Source: an uncultured Rubritalea sp. (GTDB lineage Bacteria; Verrucomicrobiota; Verrucomicrobiia; Verrucomicrobiales; Akkermansiaceae). From it: 6,641 bases of DNA. Below the pieces are notes generated by a model, which was not told where the DNA came from, searched no databases, and was given only the letters and a program-made list of their open reading frames with translations. The position numbers and the translations under genes are program-made. The stretch lies in assembly GCA_937951395.1 (NCBI GenBank), contig CALFBV010000037.1:1-6641 (forward strand). The letters are read 5' to 3'. Positions 1-5,503 of the stretch are shown piece after piece; within the stretch, counting starts at the first letter, position 1; the number at the start of each line of letters is the position of its first letter.

Positions 1-631
1 CGTCCACATTTTCTTTGAGAGCTACGGTGCCACCTCTGCGCCATCCGCCATCACATGTGATGACAGCCACGGCCTTTGAGTCTTCTAGTCTGTCCTTGAT
101 GGATTCTGCTGAGAAGCCTCCGAATACCACCGAGTGCACAGCGCCAATTCTAGCACAAGCAAGCATTGCTATTGTGGCTTCTGGTGTCATCGGCATATAA
201 ATAAGCACGTTGTCCTTAGATCTGATGCCTTGAGCTGTGAGCGCATTTGCAAATTTTGACACATCGCGAAGTAACTGACGGTAGGTGATGACGCGCTTGT
301 CTCCTGGCTCACCTTCCCAAATAATAGCAGCCTTGTTGCCTCTGCCTTCTTCCACATGACGGTCCACACAGTTTTCACAGACATTGAGTTTAGCTCCGTT
401 GAACCATTTGGCATTTGGAGCCTTCCAGTCGAGGACCTTGTCCCACTTCTTTTGCCACTTCAGCTCATTAGCTTCCTTTGCCCAGAAGACATTTGGTTTG
501 TCGATGGACTCTGCATGCATCCGTTTATACTGAGCCATGCTCTTGACACGTGCCTGTTTTGAAAATTCTTTTGAGGGCTTAAACTCAGTGTTTTCGTCGA
601 TCTGGGCAGCTTTAGTGGCTTTCTTTTTCAT
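1..631 (-). CDS. acs: Acetyl-CoA synthetase (AMP-forming), N-terminal part, cut by the left edge
   Basis: This enzyme converts acetate, ATP and CoA to acetyl-CoA, AMP and pyrophosphate in the cytoplasm. Only the first 210 codons are in the window; the family is usually about 650 residues. The start is the ATG at 631, giving a Lys/Ala-rich leader (MKKKATKAAQ) before the acetyl-CoA synthetase N-terminal domain (about residues 30-90). That domain has the FWAKEANELKW region and LNVCENCVDRH at 82-92, close to the family pattern LNVxxNCxDRH. The AMP-binding domain then begins, with YMPMTPEATIAMLACARIGA (145-164), HSVVFGGFSAESI (166-178) and CDGGWRRGG (193-201). These runs are diagnostic of Acs rather than of general acyl-CoA ligases. 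The ATP P-loop, the catalytic C-terminal domain and the regulatory acetylation lysine lie outside the window. No Shine-Dalgarno sequence is visible before the start. The M42 peptidase gene lies upstream on the same strand, separated by 165 bases with a terminator-like hairpin, so acs probably has its own promoter in 632-720. Confidence 0.95.
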   Translation of the reverse strand, partial: MKKKATKAAQIDENTEFKPSKEFSKQARVKSMAQYKRMHAESIDKPNVFWAKEANELKWQKKWDKVLDWKAPNAKWFNGAKLNVCENCVDRHVEEGRGNKAAIIWEGEPGDKRVITYRQLLRDVSKFANALTAQGIRSKDNVLIYMPMTPEATIAMLACARIGAVHSVVFGGFSAESIKDRLEDSKAVAVITCDGGWRRGGTVALKENVD

Positions 632-714
632 AGTCTAGTGTGTGATAAATGGCGTTCATGCAGATAAGTCAGTGAGGTGAAGAATCTGAGCTCCTTTACT
701 TGGGACACGTTATC

Positions 715-773
715 AATAAAAATCGACTAAACACAACTACGTTTTATGGAAAACGCGCTATGTTTAGTCGATT
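715..773 (-). terminator. Terminator-like hairpin between the M42 peptidase and acs genes
   Basis: A perfect 13-bp inverted repeat (AATCGACTAAACA at 721-733, TGTTTAGTCGATT at 761-773) encloses an inner 6-bp stem (CGTTTT 740-745, AAAACG 750-755) with a 4-base loop at 746-749. The two stems are separated by an asymmetric internal loop. Read on the minus strand, the outer stem runs into a T-rich tract (five T, A, two T). It starts 23 bases past the stop codon of the upstream M42 gene. This fits an intrinsic terminator for that gene, though the outer stem is AT-rich and the structure is longer than most. It could also act in the acs leader if transcription reads through. Confidence 0.6.
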
Positions 774-796
774 ATGATTTTCAGCTTTATTAGCTG

Positions 797-2023
797 TTAG
801 AGGGTGGTGACCTTATCTAGTCGTGGATGATTGTTCTTGAAGTCATCTCTTGTGATCCCTTTGTTGCGGTTCATTTTATCCATGTCGCGGAACGTGGCTT
901 CCATCCCTGCGATCGCAGCTAAGATATCCTTCGTATGACCAGTCTCAGAGATGGTATGCATGTTTCGGATAGGGAATCCTACAGAGGTCACCGCGCTATC
1001 AAATCCAGCAAGTGCAGCTGCCATCGCATCCGTTCCGGTATCTCTGCCAGACATATCCATCTGATAGGGGATGTCTTTTGCTTGGCATGATTTCTCAATA
1101 ATTGAATGGAGATACTCACTGGTGACTGATCCTCCAGTGATGGAGAATCCTTTTCCCATTGCGAGAGAGTTCATTTTCTTAGCACCTAGTCCTGGAGCTG
1201 CATCGTAGTCGTGATTCACGTCAGCACCGATTAGGATGTCTGGCTTCATTTCGCCTGCAATGGCTGTCGCGCCAAATCTACCGATCTCTTCATGAGTGGC
1301 GATCGTGTAGAGCACACGGATGTTTTTCAGAGGCTTCTTAGCAAAGATGCGCGCTAGCTCAGCCACCATGAAGCAACCTAGACCATTGTCTAGATACGCG
1401 CCGTAGAACGTATTTTTGCTGAACCCCTTACGGATAGGTCTATCTAGAATGATAGGATCACCAGCACGGATGCCGAGTTTCTCGATCTGCTCTTTGCACT
1501 TTTCACCATGTATCTGAAGCTCTAGGTAGAGCTCGGTAGGTTTGATTCCTTTGTCTCCAGTGCGCTGTCCTGGCTCAGAGAAATGGATCGCTCCCAGAGC
1601 CTCGATAGTGCCACCCTCGATGAGGCGGTAGTTACCTGGATTCTTTGGGTTTTGTGAAAATAACTTCACCTCATGGCCGATCAGCGTGCAAGGGAGGAAT
1701 GAGTCGCTATTCACCCAGATCTTACCATCATTACCGATGCTACGCACCTGCAAGCGGATCTTATCTGCGTGTCCTATGATCATCACAGAAGTGCGGTCAT
1801 CTTCACCAGGATGGGAGTCGAGCACGATTCCGGCGTTACCCTTAAATTGATGCACAGCCCAAGAATCAGGTTTGATCTCCTCGAAGAAAGGCTTGATCAC
1901 GCCGTATGACATAGCTGCTTCCAGACCGATCGGGCTGGGTGCTGCAAGTATTTCCTTCATCCATTCAAATTGTTTTTCAGGCATGGTCTTCTCCCATGCA
2001 GGTTTCGTTTTTTTAGTAGCCAT
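797..2023 (-). CDS. M42 family metallo-aminopeptidase (glutamyl aminopeptidase / FrvX / TET-like)
   Basis: The product is a cytoplasmic co-catalytic metal aminopeptidase that trims N-terminal residues from peptides. M42 enzymes usually form dodecameric TET particles. All expected active-site positions are visible in the 408-residue form: GHADKIRL with metal ligand H85 and D87, YLDNGLG with bridging D212, THEEIGRFGA with general base E245 and ligand E246, GADVNHD with D268, and RNMHTISE with H356. GTDAMAA at 330-336 is also typical of the family. Length is slightly above the usual 340-370 because of a Lys-rich N-terminal extension and a charged C-terminal tail (about 380-408). The ATG at 2023 has no ribosome binding site. 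An in-frame ATG at 1984 (Met14, giving 395 residues) has GGGAG six bases upstream and would place the first ligand at residue 72, nearer to the family's usual position; either start may be real. The substrate residue preference cannot be read from the sequence. The gene is divergent from the lipoprotein operon. Confidence 0.93.
   Translation of the reverse strand: MATKKTKPAWEKTMPEKQFEWMKEILAAPSPIGLEAAMSYGVIKPFFEEIKPDSWAVHQFKGNAGIVLDSHPGEDDRTSVMIIGHADKIRLQVRSIGNDGKIWVNSDSFLPCTLIGHEVKLFSQNPKNPGNYRLIEGGTIEALGAIHFSEPGQRTGDKGIKPTELYLELQIHGEKCKEQIEKLGIRAGDPIILDRPIRKGFSKNTFYGAYLDNGLGCFMVAELARIFAKKPLKNIRVLYTIATHEEIGRFGATAIAGEMKPDILIGADVNHDYDAAPGLGAKKMNSLAMGKGFSITGGSVTSEYLHSIIEKSCQAKDIPYQMDMSGRDTGTDAMAAALAGFDSAVTSVGFPIRNMHTISETGHTKDILAAIAGMEATFRDMDKMNRNKGITRDDFKNNHPRLDKVTTL
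1982..1995 (-). promoter_or_regulatory. Possible ribosome binding site and alternative start for the M42 peptidase
   Basis: On the minus strand, GGGAG (1995-1991) stands six bases before an in-frame ATG (1984-1982, Met14 of the long form). It is the only well-spaced Shine-Dalgarno-like sequence near either possible start of this gene. The same bases encode Trp-Glu-Lys in the long form, so the match could be coincidence. If used, it gives a 395-residue protein starting MPEKQFEWMKEIL. Confidence 0.3.
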
Positions 2024-2033
2024 ATTGGTTCAT
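2013..2033 (-). other. Six-codon minimal ORF overlapping the M42 start out of frame
   Basis: On the minus strand an ATG at 2033 opens the frame M-N-Q-Y-G-Y-stop. It begins 10 bases upstream of the long-form M42 start and ends inside that gene in another reading frame. Neither ATG has a Shine-Dalgarno sequence. It may be a chance arrangement or a small upstream ORF that influences initiation on the main gene. Nothing in the sequence proves translation. Confidence 0.15.
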
Positions 2034-2153
2034 TAGTTAGTTGTTAGTGACTAGACTGGAGGATGGAAACCTTGAAACAAGGGAAATATGAAAATTATTT
2101 ATTTCTGATTGAATAAAATTGAAGCCAGCTCCGTCTCAGCTCATATGGTTCCT
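2024..2153. other. Divergent spacer between the M42 peptidase and lipoprotein genes
   Basis: This 130-base AT-rich segment must hold promoters for two divergent transcripts. The plus strand has a TAAAAT -10-like hexamer at 2114-2119. TTGAAA at 2072-2077 resembles a -35 box but is too far from that hexamer and faces only poor -10 candidates at normal spacing. On the minus strand I see no convincing promoter pair. A TTG at 2109 and an ATG at 2145 are in frame with the lipoprotein gene, but they would place residues before its signal peptide and are less likely starts. Confidence 0.5.
2114..2119 (+). promoter_or_regulatory. Candidate -10 element for the lipoprotein/beta-barrel operon
   Basis: TAAAAT matches the sigma-70-type TATAAT hexamer at five of six positions and lies 34 bases before the preferred ATG at 2154, leaving room for a short leader. 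No good -35 hexamer sits at the usual 16-18 base distance (the bases there are A-rich). The call is therefore weak. Confidence 0.22.
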
Positions 2154-2498
2154 ATGAAGGTATTAAATTTCTTACTCATAGCAGTCACAGCAGGTTTAAT
2201 TTCGAGCTGTGCCCAGACGGAGTATCAAGACGTCCAGAGTAGCGGAATCCAACATTCCAGCCCAGAAGTGATCTCGCTATATGAGAATGAAAACGAACAG
2301 CTAAGGAGGGAACGCGAATCTGGTGGCTTGGTATCATGGCTTTTAGCTGGACCAATGGGAAGTGATCCAGGTGACGATGATTTTCACTCACGCCATGACC
2401 ATGATAGAGGGAGTTCATCTGCAGATAAAAAAGAGTTTATCAGTAAAAACGGAGTAGCTCTAAGAGAGGGACTCAGGACAAGAAATAATAATTTATGA
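2154..2498 (+). CDS. Small putative lipoprotein with an Asp/His-rich segment, unknown function
   Basis: I do not recognise the family. The 114-residue product starts with a lipoprotein signal peptide: MK, a hydrophobic core (about residues 4-15), then the lipobox ISSC with C19 as the lipidated residue. The mature protein would be a lipid-anchored periplasmic or outer-membrane polypeptide of 96 residues. It has a charged, probably helical part (about 37-56, with ENENEQLRRERE), a short hydrophobic patch (GGLVSWLLAGP, 57-67), then an acidic/histidine-rich tract DPGDDDFHSRHDHDRG (71-86) that could bind divalent metal (inference). The C-terminus is polar and low in complexity, ending in NNNL. The ATG at 2154 is chosen because it places a normal signal peptide at the N-terminus; an ATG at 2145 would add three residues. 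The stop codon overlaps the start of the next gene (ATGA), so the two are almost certainly co-transcribed and probably translationally coupled. Confidence 0.75.
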   Translation: MKVLNFLLIAVTAGLISSCAQTEYQDVQSSGIQHSSPEVISLYENENEQLRRERESGGLVSWLLAGPMGSDPGDDDFHSRHDHDRGSSSADKKEFISKNGVALREGLRTRNNNL

Positions 2499-3043
2499 AT
2501 AATACGATCAAAAACAAGTTGGCTGTCATCACTATGGCAGGAGTAGTAGGAGCCTCACAGGCTCAAGCGGTAGGGGATTTTGAAGCCGGAATTGGCTACA
2601 TGGAACGCTCAGAAAGAGCCTTCGGATTCATCAAGGCACAAGGCGTAGTCTACGAAGGTCCATCAATCTCACACAAGATAGGACTGGAATACATCGGTTA
2701 TGATGAGACATTAGACTCAGCACTAGACTCTAGTATTCTCTTCACCACACTCGTAGTTAACTACGAGGTAGAGCTCCATATGAGCGAAGTGTTATCCGTG
2801 TTCGGTGGCGTAGGTCTTGGCGGACAATATGCATCACTAGACTCACCAGTAGGTGAACTAGATAATGATATCTACGGCTACGCACAATTTTTCGTAGGAG
2901 CCAGAGCTCGACTAGCTCAGAATTTAGAATTTAAAGCTGGAATAAGAAGAATGTTCTTTGATGACTACGAGCTACTAGGAGTCTCCGGCATCAAACAAAA
3001 ACAAACCTGGGGATTCGATGTAGGTTTTACGCTTAGGTTTTAA
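2495..3043 (+). CDS. Outer membrane beta-barrel protein, probably eight-stranded
   Basis: The 182-residue product has a clear Sec signal peptide: Lys-containing N-region, hydrophobic core (about residues 9-20) and an AQA cleavage site at 23-25. The mature part alternates polar and hydrophobic residues in about eight segments (near 28-36, 42-53, 57-69, 80-94, 99-111, 126-139, 143-153 and 170-182). It ends in phenylalanine (GFTLRF), the usual C-terminal recognition signal for the BAM machinery. Glycine and aromatic residues are frequent, as in small barrels of the OmpA-transmembrane/OmpX-like class. No OmpA peptidoglycan-binding domain is present, so it is a barrel only. Its function could be structural, adhesive or a small pore, and the sequence does not say which. 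The start ATG overlaps the lipoprotein stop by four bases. AGGA at 2475-2478 is too far upstream to be a strong ribosome binding site, which favours translational coupling to the lipoprotein. Confidence 0.8.
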   Translation: MNNTIKNKLAVITMAGVVGASQAQAVGDFEAGIGYMERSERAFGFIKAQGVVYEGPSISHKIGLEYIGYDETLDSALDSSILFTTLVVNYEVELHMSEVLSVFGGVGLGGQYASLDSPVGELDNDIYGYAQFFVGARARLAQNLEFKAGIRRMFFDDYELLGVSGIKQKQTWGFDVGFTLRF

Positions 3044-3215
3044 TCAATACTGGTTTCAGAGGTTGAGCCTCCTTGGAGGAGGGCGCAAGGAGGCCGAGCT
3101 ATGGGATCTTCAGCTTATAGGTTACTGTAGCTTATTTTATTCCTGTGCTGAAGGTGCGGGGAAGAATTTTAAGACAGTAGTAGATGAATTCAAAAGAGTT
3201 CTTGATCTTAAGTAA
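3024..3215 (+). pseudogene. Unassigned open frame, possible gene remnant
   Basis: A frame without stops runs for 63 codons from just after a TAG at 3021 to a TAA at 3213-3215. It overlaps the end of the beta-barrel gene in the +1 frame and, by eight bases, the end of the convergent M16 gene. It has no ATG; the first plausible start is a TTG at 3063, giving 50 residues. The last part (AEGAGKNFKTVVDEFKRVLD, then LK) reads like a normal amphipathic C-terminal helix. That makes a decayed 3' end of a lost gene possible. I do not recognise a family, and a 63-codon open run can arise by chance. Confidence 0.22.
3067..3094. repeat. GC-rich inverted repeat downstream of the beta-barrel gene
   Basis: GCCTCCTT (3067-3074) and AAGGAGGC (3087-3094) form a perfect 8-bp stem around a 12-base purine-rich loop, 23 bases past the stop of the outer membrane protein. 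A competing shorter hairpin, CCTCC/GGAGG, uses the same left arm. No T-run follows on either strand, so this is not a standard intrinsic terminator. It may be a factor-dependent terminator, an mRNA 3'-end stabiliser, or one copy of a dispersed palindromic repeat. Confidence 0.45.
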
Positions 3216-4491
3216 GAGTCTCTAGCAGAAGGGACTTCACTTCATCCGCCCTCTGTGGGCCTATACTGGCAACTGCCATATTGTTTTTATTAAATAGCTG
3301 CTTCGATAAATTATGCAGTTCTTCAAGGGTGGTGCTCATGAGAGTAGCTCTAGAGTCATCAGGGTTGATGATTTTATCGAAGCACAGCAATGAATCACCC
3401 ATCCAGCTCATCCGCGAGTGAGTGCTCTCCAGAGCTATCCTGCTCTGACCTGATGCAAAGCAGACCGTCTGCTCAAGCTCATCTTTAGTAAACCCATCAT
3501 GCAGGATTTGCTGGATGATCTCGTTGATAGCCACTAAGCTTTCTTCCAGACGCGTAGCATCCAGTCCCGCGTGGATTTCAAATGTTCCCGTGTCGTGATA
3601 CAGGCTGTAATCCGTAGCGATGTGGTAACACAAACCGCGCTTCTCGCGTAACTCTTGGAATAACCTCGAACTCATCGTCTCGCCCATGATAAGACTTAGC
3701 ACGCGCAGGACATGCCTCTGCTCTGAGTGTCTCCCCGCTGTGTGAAAGGCGATGGCTAAATGCACCTGATCTATATCTCGCTGATCATGTAGGTGCACGA
3801 ATTTGCTAGATTTTGTTAGAGTATGAGAATACTTCTCAAATTCATCATCTCTCTCTGTATTCTCAGCCACCAGAGGTAAGTTTTTCTTAGCGATCTCACA
3901 CACCTCTGCATGAGTAACCTTCCCCGCCACAGCGAGCGTCAGTCCTTTGGATAAATAATGATTCTTGGTGAACTCCAACAATGCATCCGAATGGATAGCC
4001 GCTATCGACTCCTCTGTTCCTGTGATAGGTCTTCCAAGAGGATGCTCGGGCCACAAGGCCTCAGACAAAAGATCATGAATGTGGTCACTAGGATTCTCCT
4101 GATACATCACTATCTCCTCGGCGATGACTTCACGCTCGCGCTCCACCTCCTCTTTCACGTAGCTAGAATTCCAAACCATATCAGACATTACCTCCACAAA
4201 CTGCGGTAGCAGCTCAGCAGGCCCACGCGTTTCCACACAAGTCTGATCTTCCGTAGTGAAAGCGTTAATAGAACCACCAGCACCCTCCACCTGAATCGCC
4301 AAATCCAGAGCACTACGAGTCTGCGTTCCTTTAAAGATCATGTGCTCCGCAAAATGCGCTATGCCATTCAGCTCCTCTGTCTCATAGCGGCTCCCAGTAG
4401 GAAGGTAGATCCCAGCTGAGACCGACTCCATGTGCGGCATCTCTGCGGTGGCTACGTTGATGCCATTGATGATAGTGTGCTGAAACTGCAT
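3208..4491 (-). CDS. M16 family zinc metallopeptidase (pitrilysin / processing-peptidase type)
   Basis: The product is a single-unit M16B-type protease, related to bacterial YmxG/PqqL-like enzymes and mitochondrial processing peptidase beta. The inverted zinc motif HFAEH is present (H46, E49, H50), followed 76 residues after H50 by the third ligand E126 in EVIAEEIVMY. The N-terminal catalytic half (about residues 1-215) is followed by a C-terminal half (about 230-427) with the conserved LREKRGLCYHI segment (281-291), which holds the Arg-Tyr pair (R285, Y289) that contacts substrate. At 427 residues it matches the usual 410-430 length. Because all catalytic residues are intact, this is an active subunit rather than the inactive partner many bacteria encode beside it; no such partner is adjacent here. 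No signal peptide is seen, so a cytoplasmic location is the simplest reading. The start ATG at 4491 gives the normal family N-terminus, with no clear ribosome binding site. It is convergent with the beta-barrel gene and divergent from the transporter. Confidence 0.93.
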   Translation of the reverse strand: MQFQHTIINGINVATAEMPHMESVSAGIYLPTGSRYETEELNGIAHFAEHMIFKGTQTRSALDLAIQVEGAGGSINAFTTEDQTCVETRGPAELLPQFVEVMSDMVWNSSYVKEEVEREREVIAEEIVMYQENPSDHIHDLLSEALWPEHPLGRPITGTEESIAAIHSDALLEFTKNHYLSKGLTLAVAGKVTHAEVCEIAKKNLPLVAENTERDDEFEKYSHTLTKSSKFVHLHDQRDIDQVHLAIAFHTAGRHSEQRHVLRVLSLIMGETMSSRLFQELREKRGLCYHIATDYSLYHDTGTFEIHAGLDATRLEESLVAINEIIQQILHDGFTKDELEQTVCFASGQSRIALESTHSRMSWMGDSLLCFDKIINPDDSRATLMSTTLEELHNLSKQLFNKNNMAVASIGPQRADEVKSLLLETLT

Positions 4492-4603
4492 AGCAGACTC
4501 ATAGCTCAGATCCCTTGTGAAGCCATAGTAAAATCAAAGACTTTCATATTTTCTTAACTCTGTAATACTCTTGGAAATCTAGACACTCAACCTAATCACA
4601 CCA
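4492..4603. other. Divergent spacer between the M16 protease and BASS transporter genes
   Basis: These 112 AT-rich bases must carry promoters for both divergent genes. TAATAC at 4563-4568 on the plus strand resembles a -10 box and has a poor TTTCAT-like -35 about 15 bases upstream. I see no convincing pair on the minus strand, no operator-like palindrome and no Shine-Dalgarno sequence before either start. Confidence 0.4.
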
Positions 4604-5467
4604 ATGATCATCAAAATAGCGCTCCCACTGGTTCTTGCATTCATCATGTTTTCGCTCGGGCTTGGTCTGAAATGTAGTGATTTTTCCAAGATTTTTAAAT
4701 TCCCCAAAGCCTTCACAGTCGGCCTCTTAAACCAAGTTATCTTATTGCCTATCATCGCTCTAGCATTAGCTCTCGCTGTGGGGCTATCTCCAGAATTCTC
4801 CGTTGGCCTAATCATCCTAGCACTCTGTCCTGGGGGAGTGACGAGTAATGTCCTATCAAGAATCGCTGGTGGAAATACTCCGCTATCTATTTCACTCACT
4901 GCAGTCACCAGCCTCCTTTCCATCATCACTGTGCCTATTCTTGCCGCCCTAGCTGTCCGGCACTTTATGGGTTCAGAAGCTCCACCAGTAAATGTAACGA
5001 AACTGGGATTCATCATGTTCTGCATCACGGCTATTCCCGTAGGTCTTGGAATGTTGGTCACCAGTAAAGCTCCAGAACTGACAAGTCGTATTGCACCCAT
5101 CATCTCTCGTGCAGCTATCGTTCTCTTCGTTCTCATTATTGGGGGAGCACTAGCTAAGAATTGGACCGTATTCATTACTAACTTACCCACACTTGGTCCA
5201 GTATTAGTGATCCTAAACATAGTCCTGCTCACCATCGGTCTAGCATCAGCCAAGCTCCTCAAGCTTGAAAAATCTGACGCTTCCACCATTGCTGTCGAGT
5301 CAGGTATCCAGAACGGCACGCTAGCCATCACCGTCGGAGCACTCATAGCAGTCTCTACCACTGAGATCCTTCCTCCTACCACCGTTCCTGCGGCGGTCTA
5401 TAGTGTCACCATGTATCTCGTCTCCGTGCCGTTCGTGCTCTGGCGCAGGAGATGGTCTTTAAAGTAA
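4604..5467 (+). CDS. BASS family (bile acid:sodium symporter-like) transporter
   Basis: This inner-membrane secondary transporter belongs to the bile acid:sodium symporter family, whose bacterial members use sodium to take up organic anions. It has 287 residues and about nine or ten hydrophobic segments from residue 4 to about 280, ending in a positively charged cytoplasmic tail (RRRWSLK). Two family signatures are clear. ALCPGGVTSNVLSRIAGGNT (73-92) is the first broken-helix crossover with its sodium-site residues. VESGIQNGTLAITVG (231-245) is the second, with E232 and Q236 at the positions that bind sodium in the Neisseria ASBT homologue. Bile acid itself is an unlikely substrate for a free-living bacterium; pyruvate, pantoate or other carboxylates are known for relatives (inference). 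The start ATG at 4604 gives a typical short N-terminus before helix one. hisD follows 36 bases downstream on the same strand. Confidence 0.92.
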   Translation: MIIKIALPLVLAFIMFSLGLGLKCSDFSKIFKFPKAFTVGLLNQVILLPIIALALALAVGLSPEFSVGLIILALCPGGVTSNVLSRIAGGNTPLSISLTAVTSLLSIITVPILAALAVRHFMGSEAPPVNVTKLGFIMFCITAIPVGLGMLVTSKAPELTSRIAPIISRAAIVLFVLIIGGALAKNWTVFITNLPTLGPVLVILNIVLLTIGLASAKLLKLEKSDASTIAVESGIQNGTLAITVGALIAVSTTEILPPTTVPAAVYSVTMYLVSVPFVLWRRRWSLK

Positions 5468-5503
5468 TTGCAATTTCTGATTTAAAGGACTAAGAAGATT
5501 GCC

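Noticed and set aside
187..562. Short open frames on both strands within acs
   Set aside because: They are off-frame shadows; the correct minus-strand frame runs uninterrupted from 631 to the edge and encodes unmistakable Acs motifs.
2109..2153. N-terminal extension of the lipoprotein from a TTG start at 2109
   Set aside because: It would add 15 residues ahead of a textbook lipoprotein signal peptide that begins naturally at the ATG at 2154; the candidate -10 box also overlaps this stretch.
3028..3060. Programmed frameshift extending the beta-barrel protein into the following open frame
   Set aside because: The barrel ends in Phe right at its stop codon, as expected for a complete outer membrane protein, so an extension would destroy the BAM signal; no strong slippery site plus structure is present.
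3186..3201. Small hairpin GAATTC-AAAA-GAGTTC as a terminator in the convergent gap
   Set aside because: The six-pair stem is weak, includes a G-U pair, forms well only in plus-strand RNA and is not followed by a T-run.
3958..4209. Plus-strand open frame inside the M16 protease gene
   Set aside because: It lies wholly antisense to the conserved catalytic region of the protease and has no recognisable domain or start context.
4579..5382. Long open frame on the minus strand opposite the BASS transporter
   Set aside because: It is the antisense image of a clear membrane transporter gene; its Met/Arg/Thr-rich translation matches no recognisable fold and the plus frame has strong family motifs.
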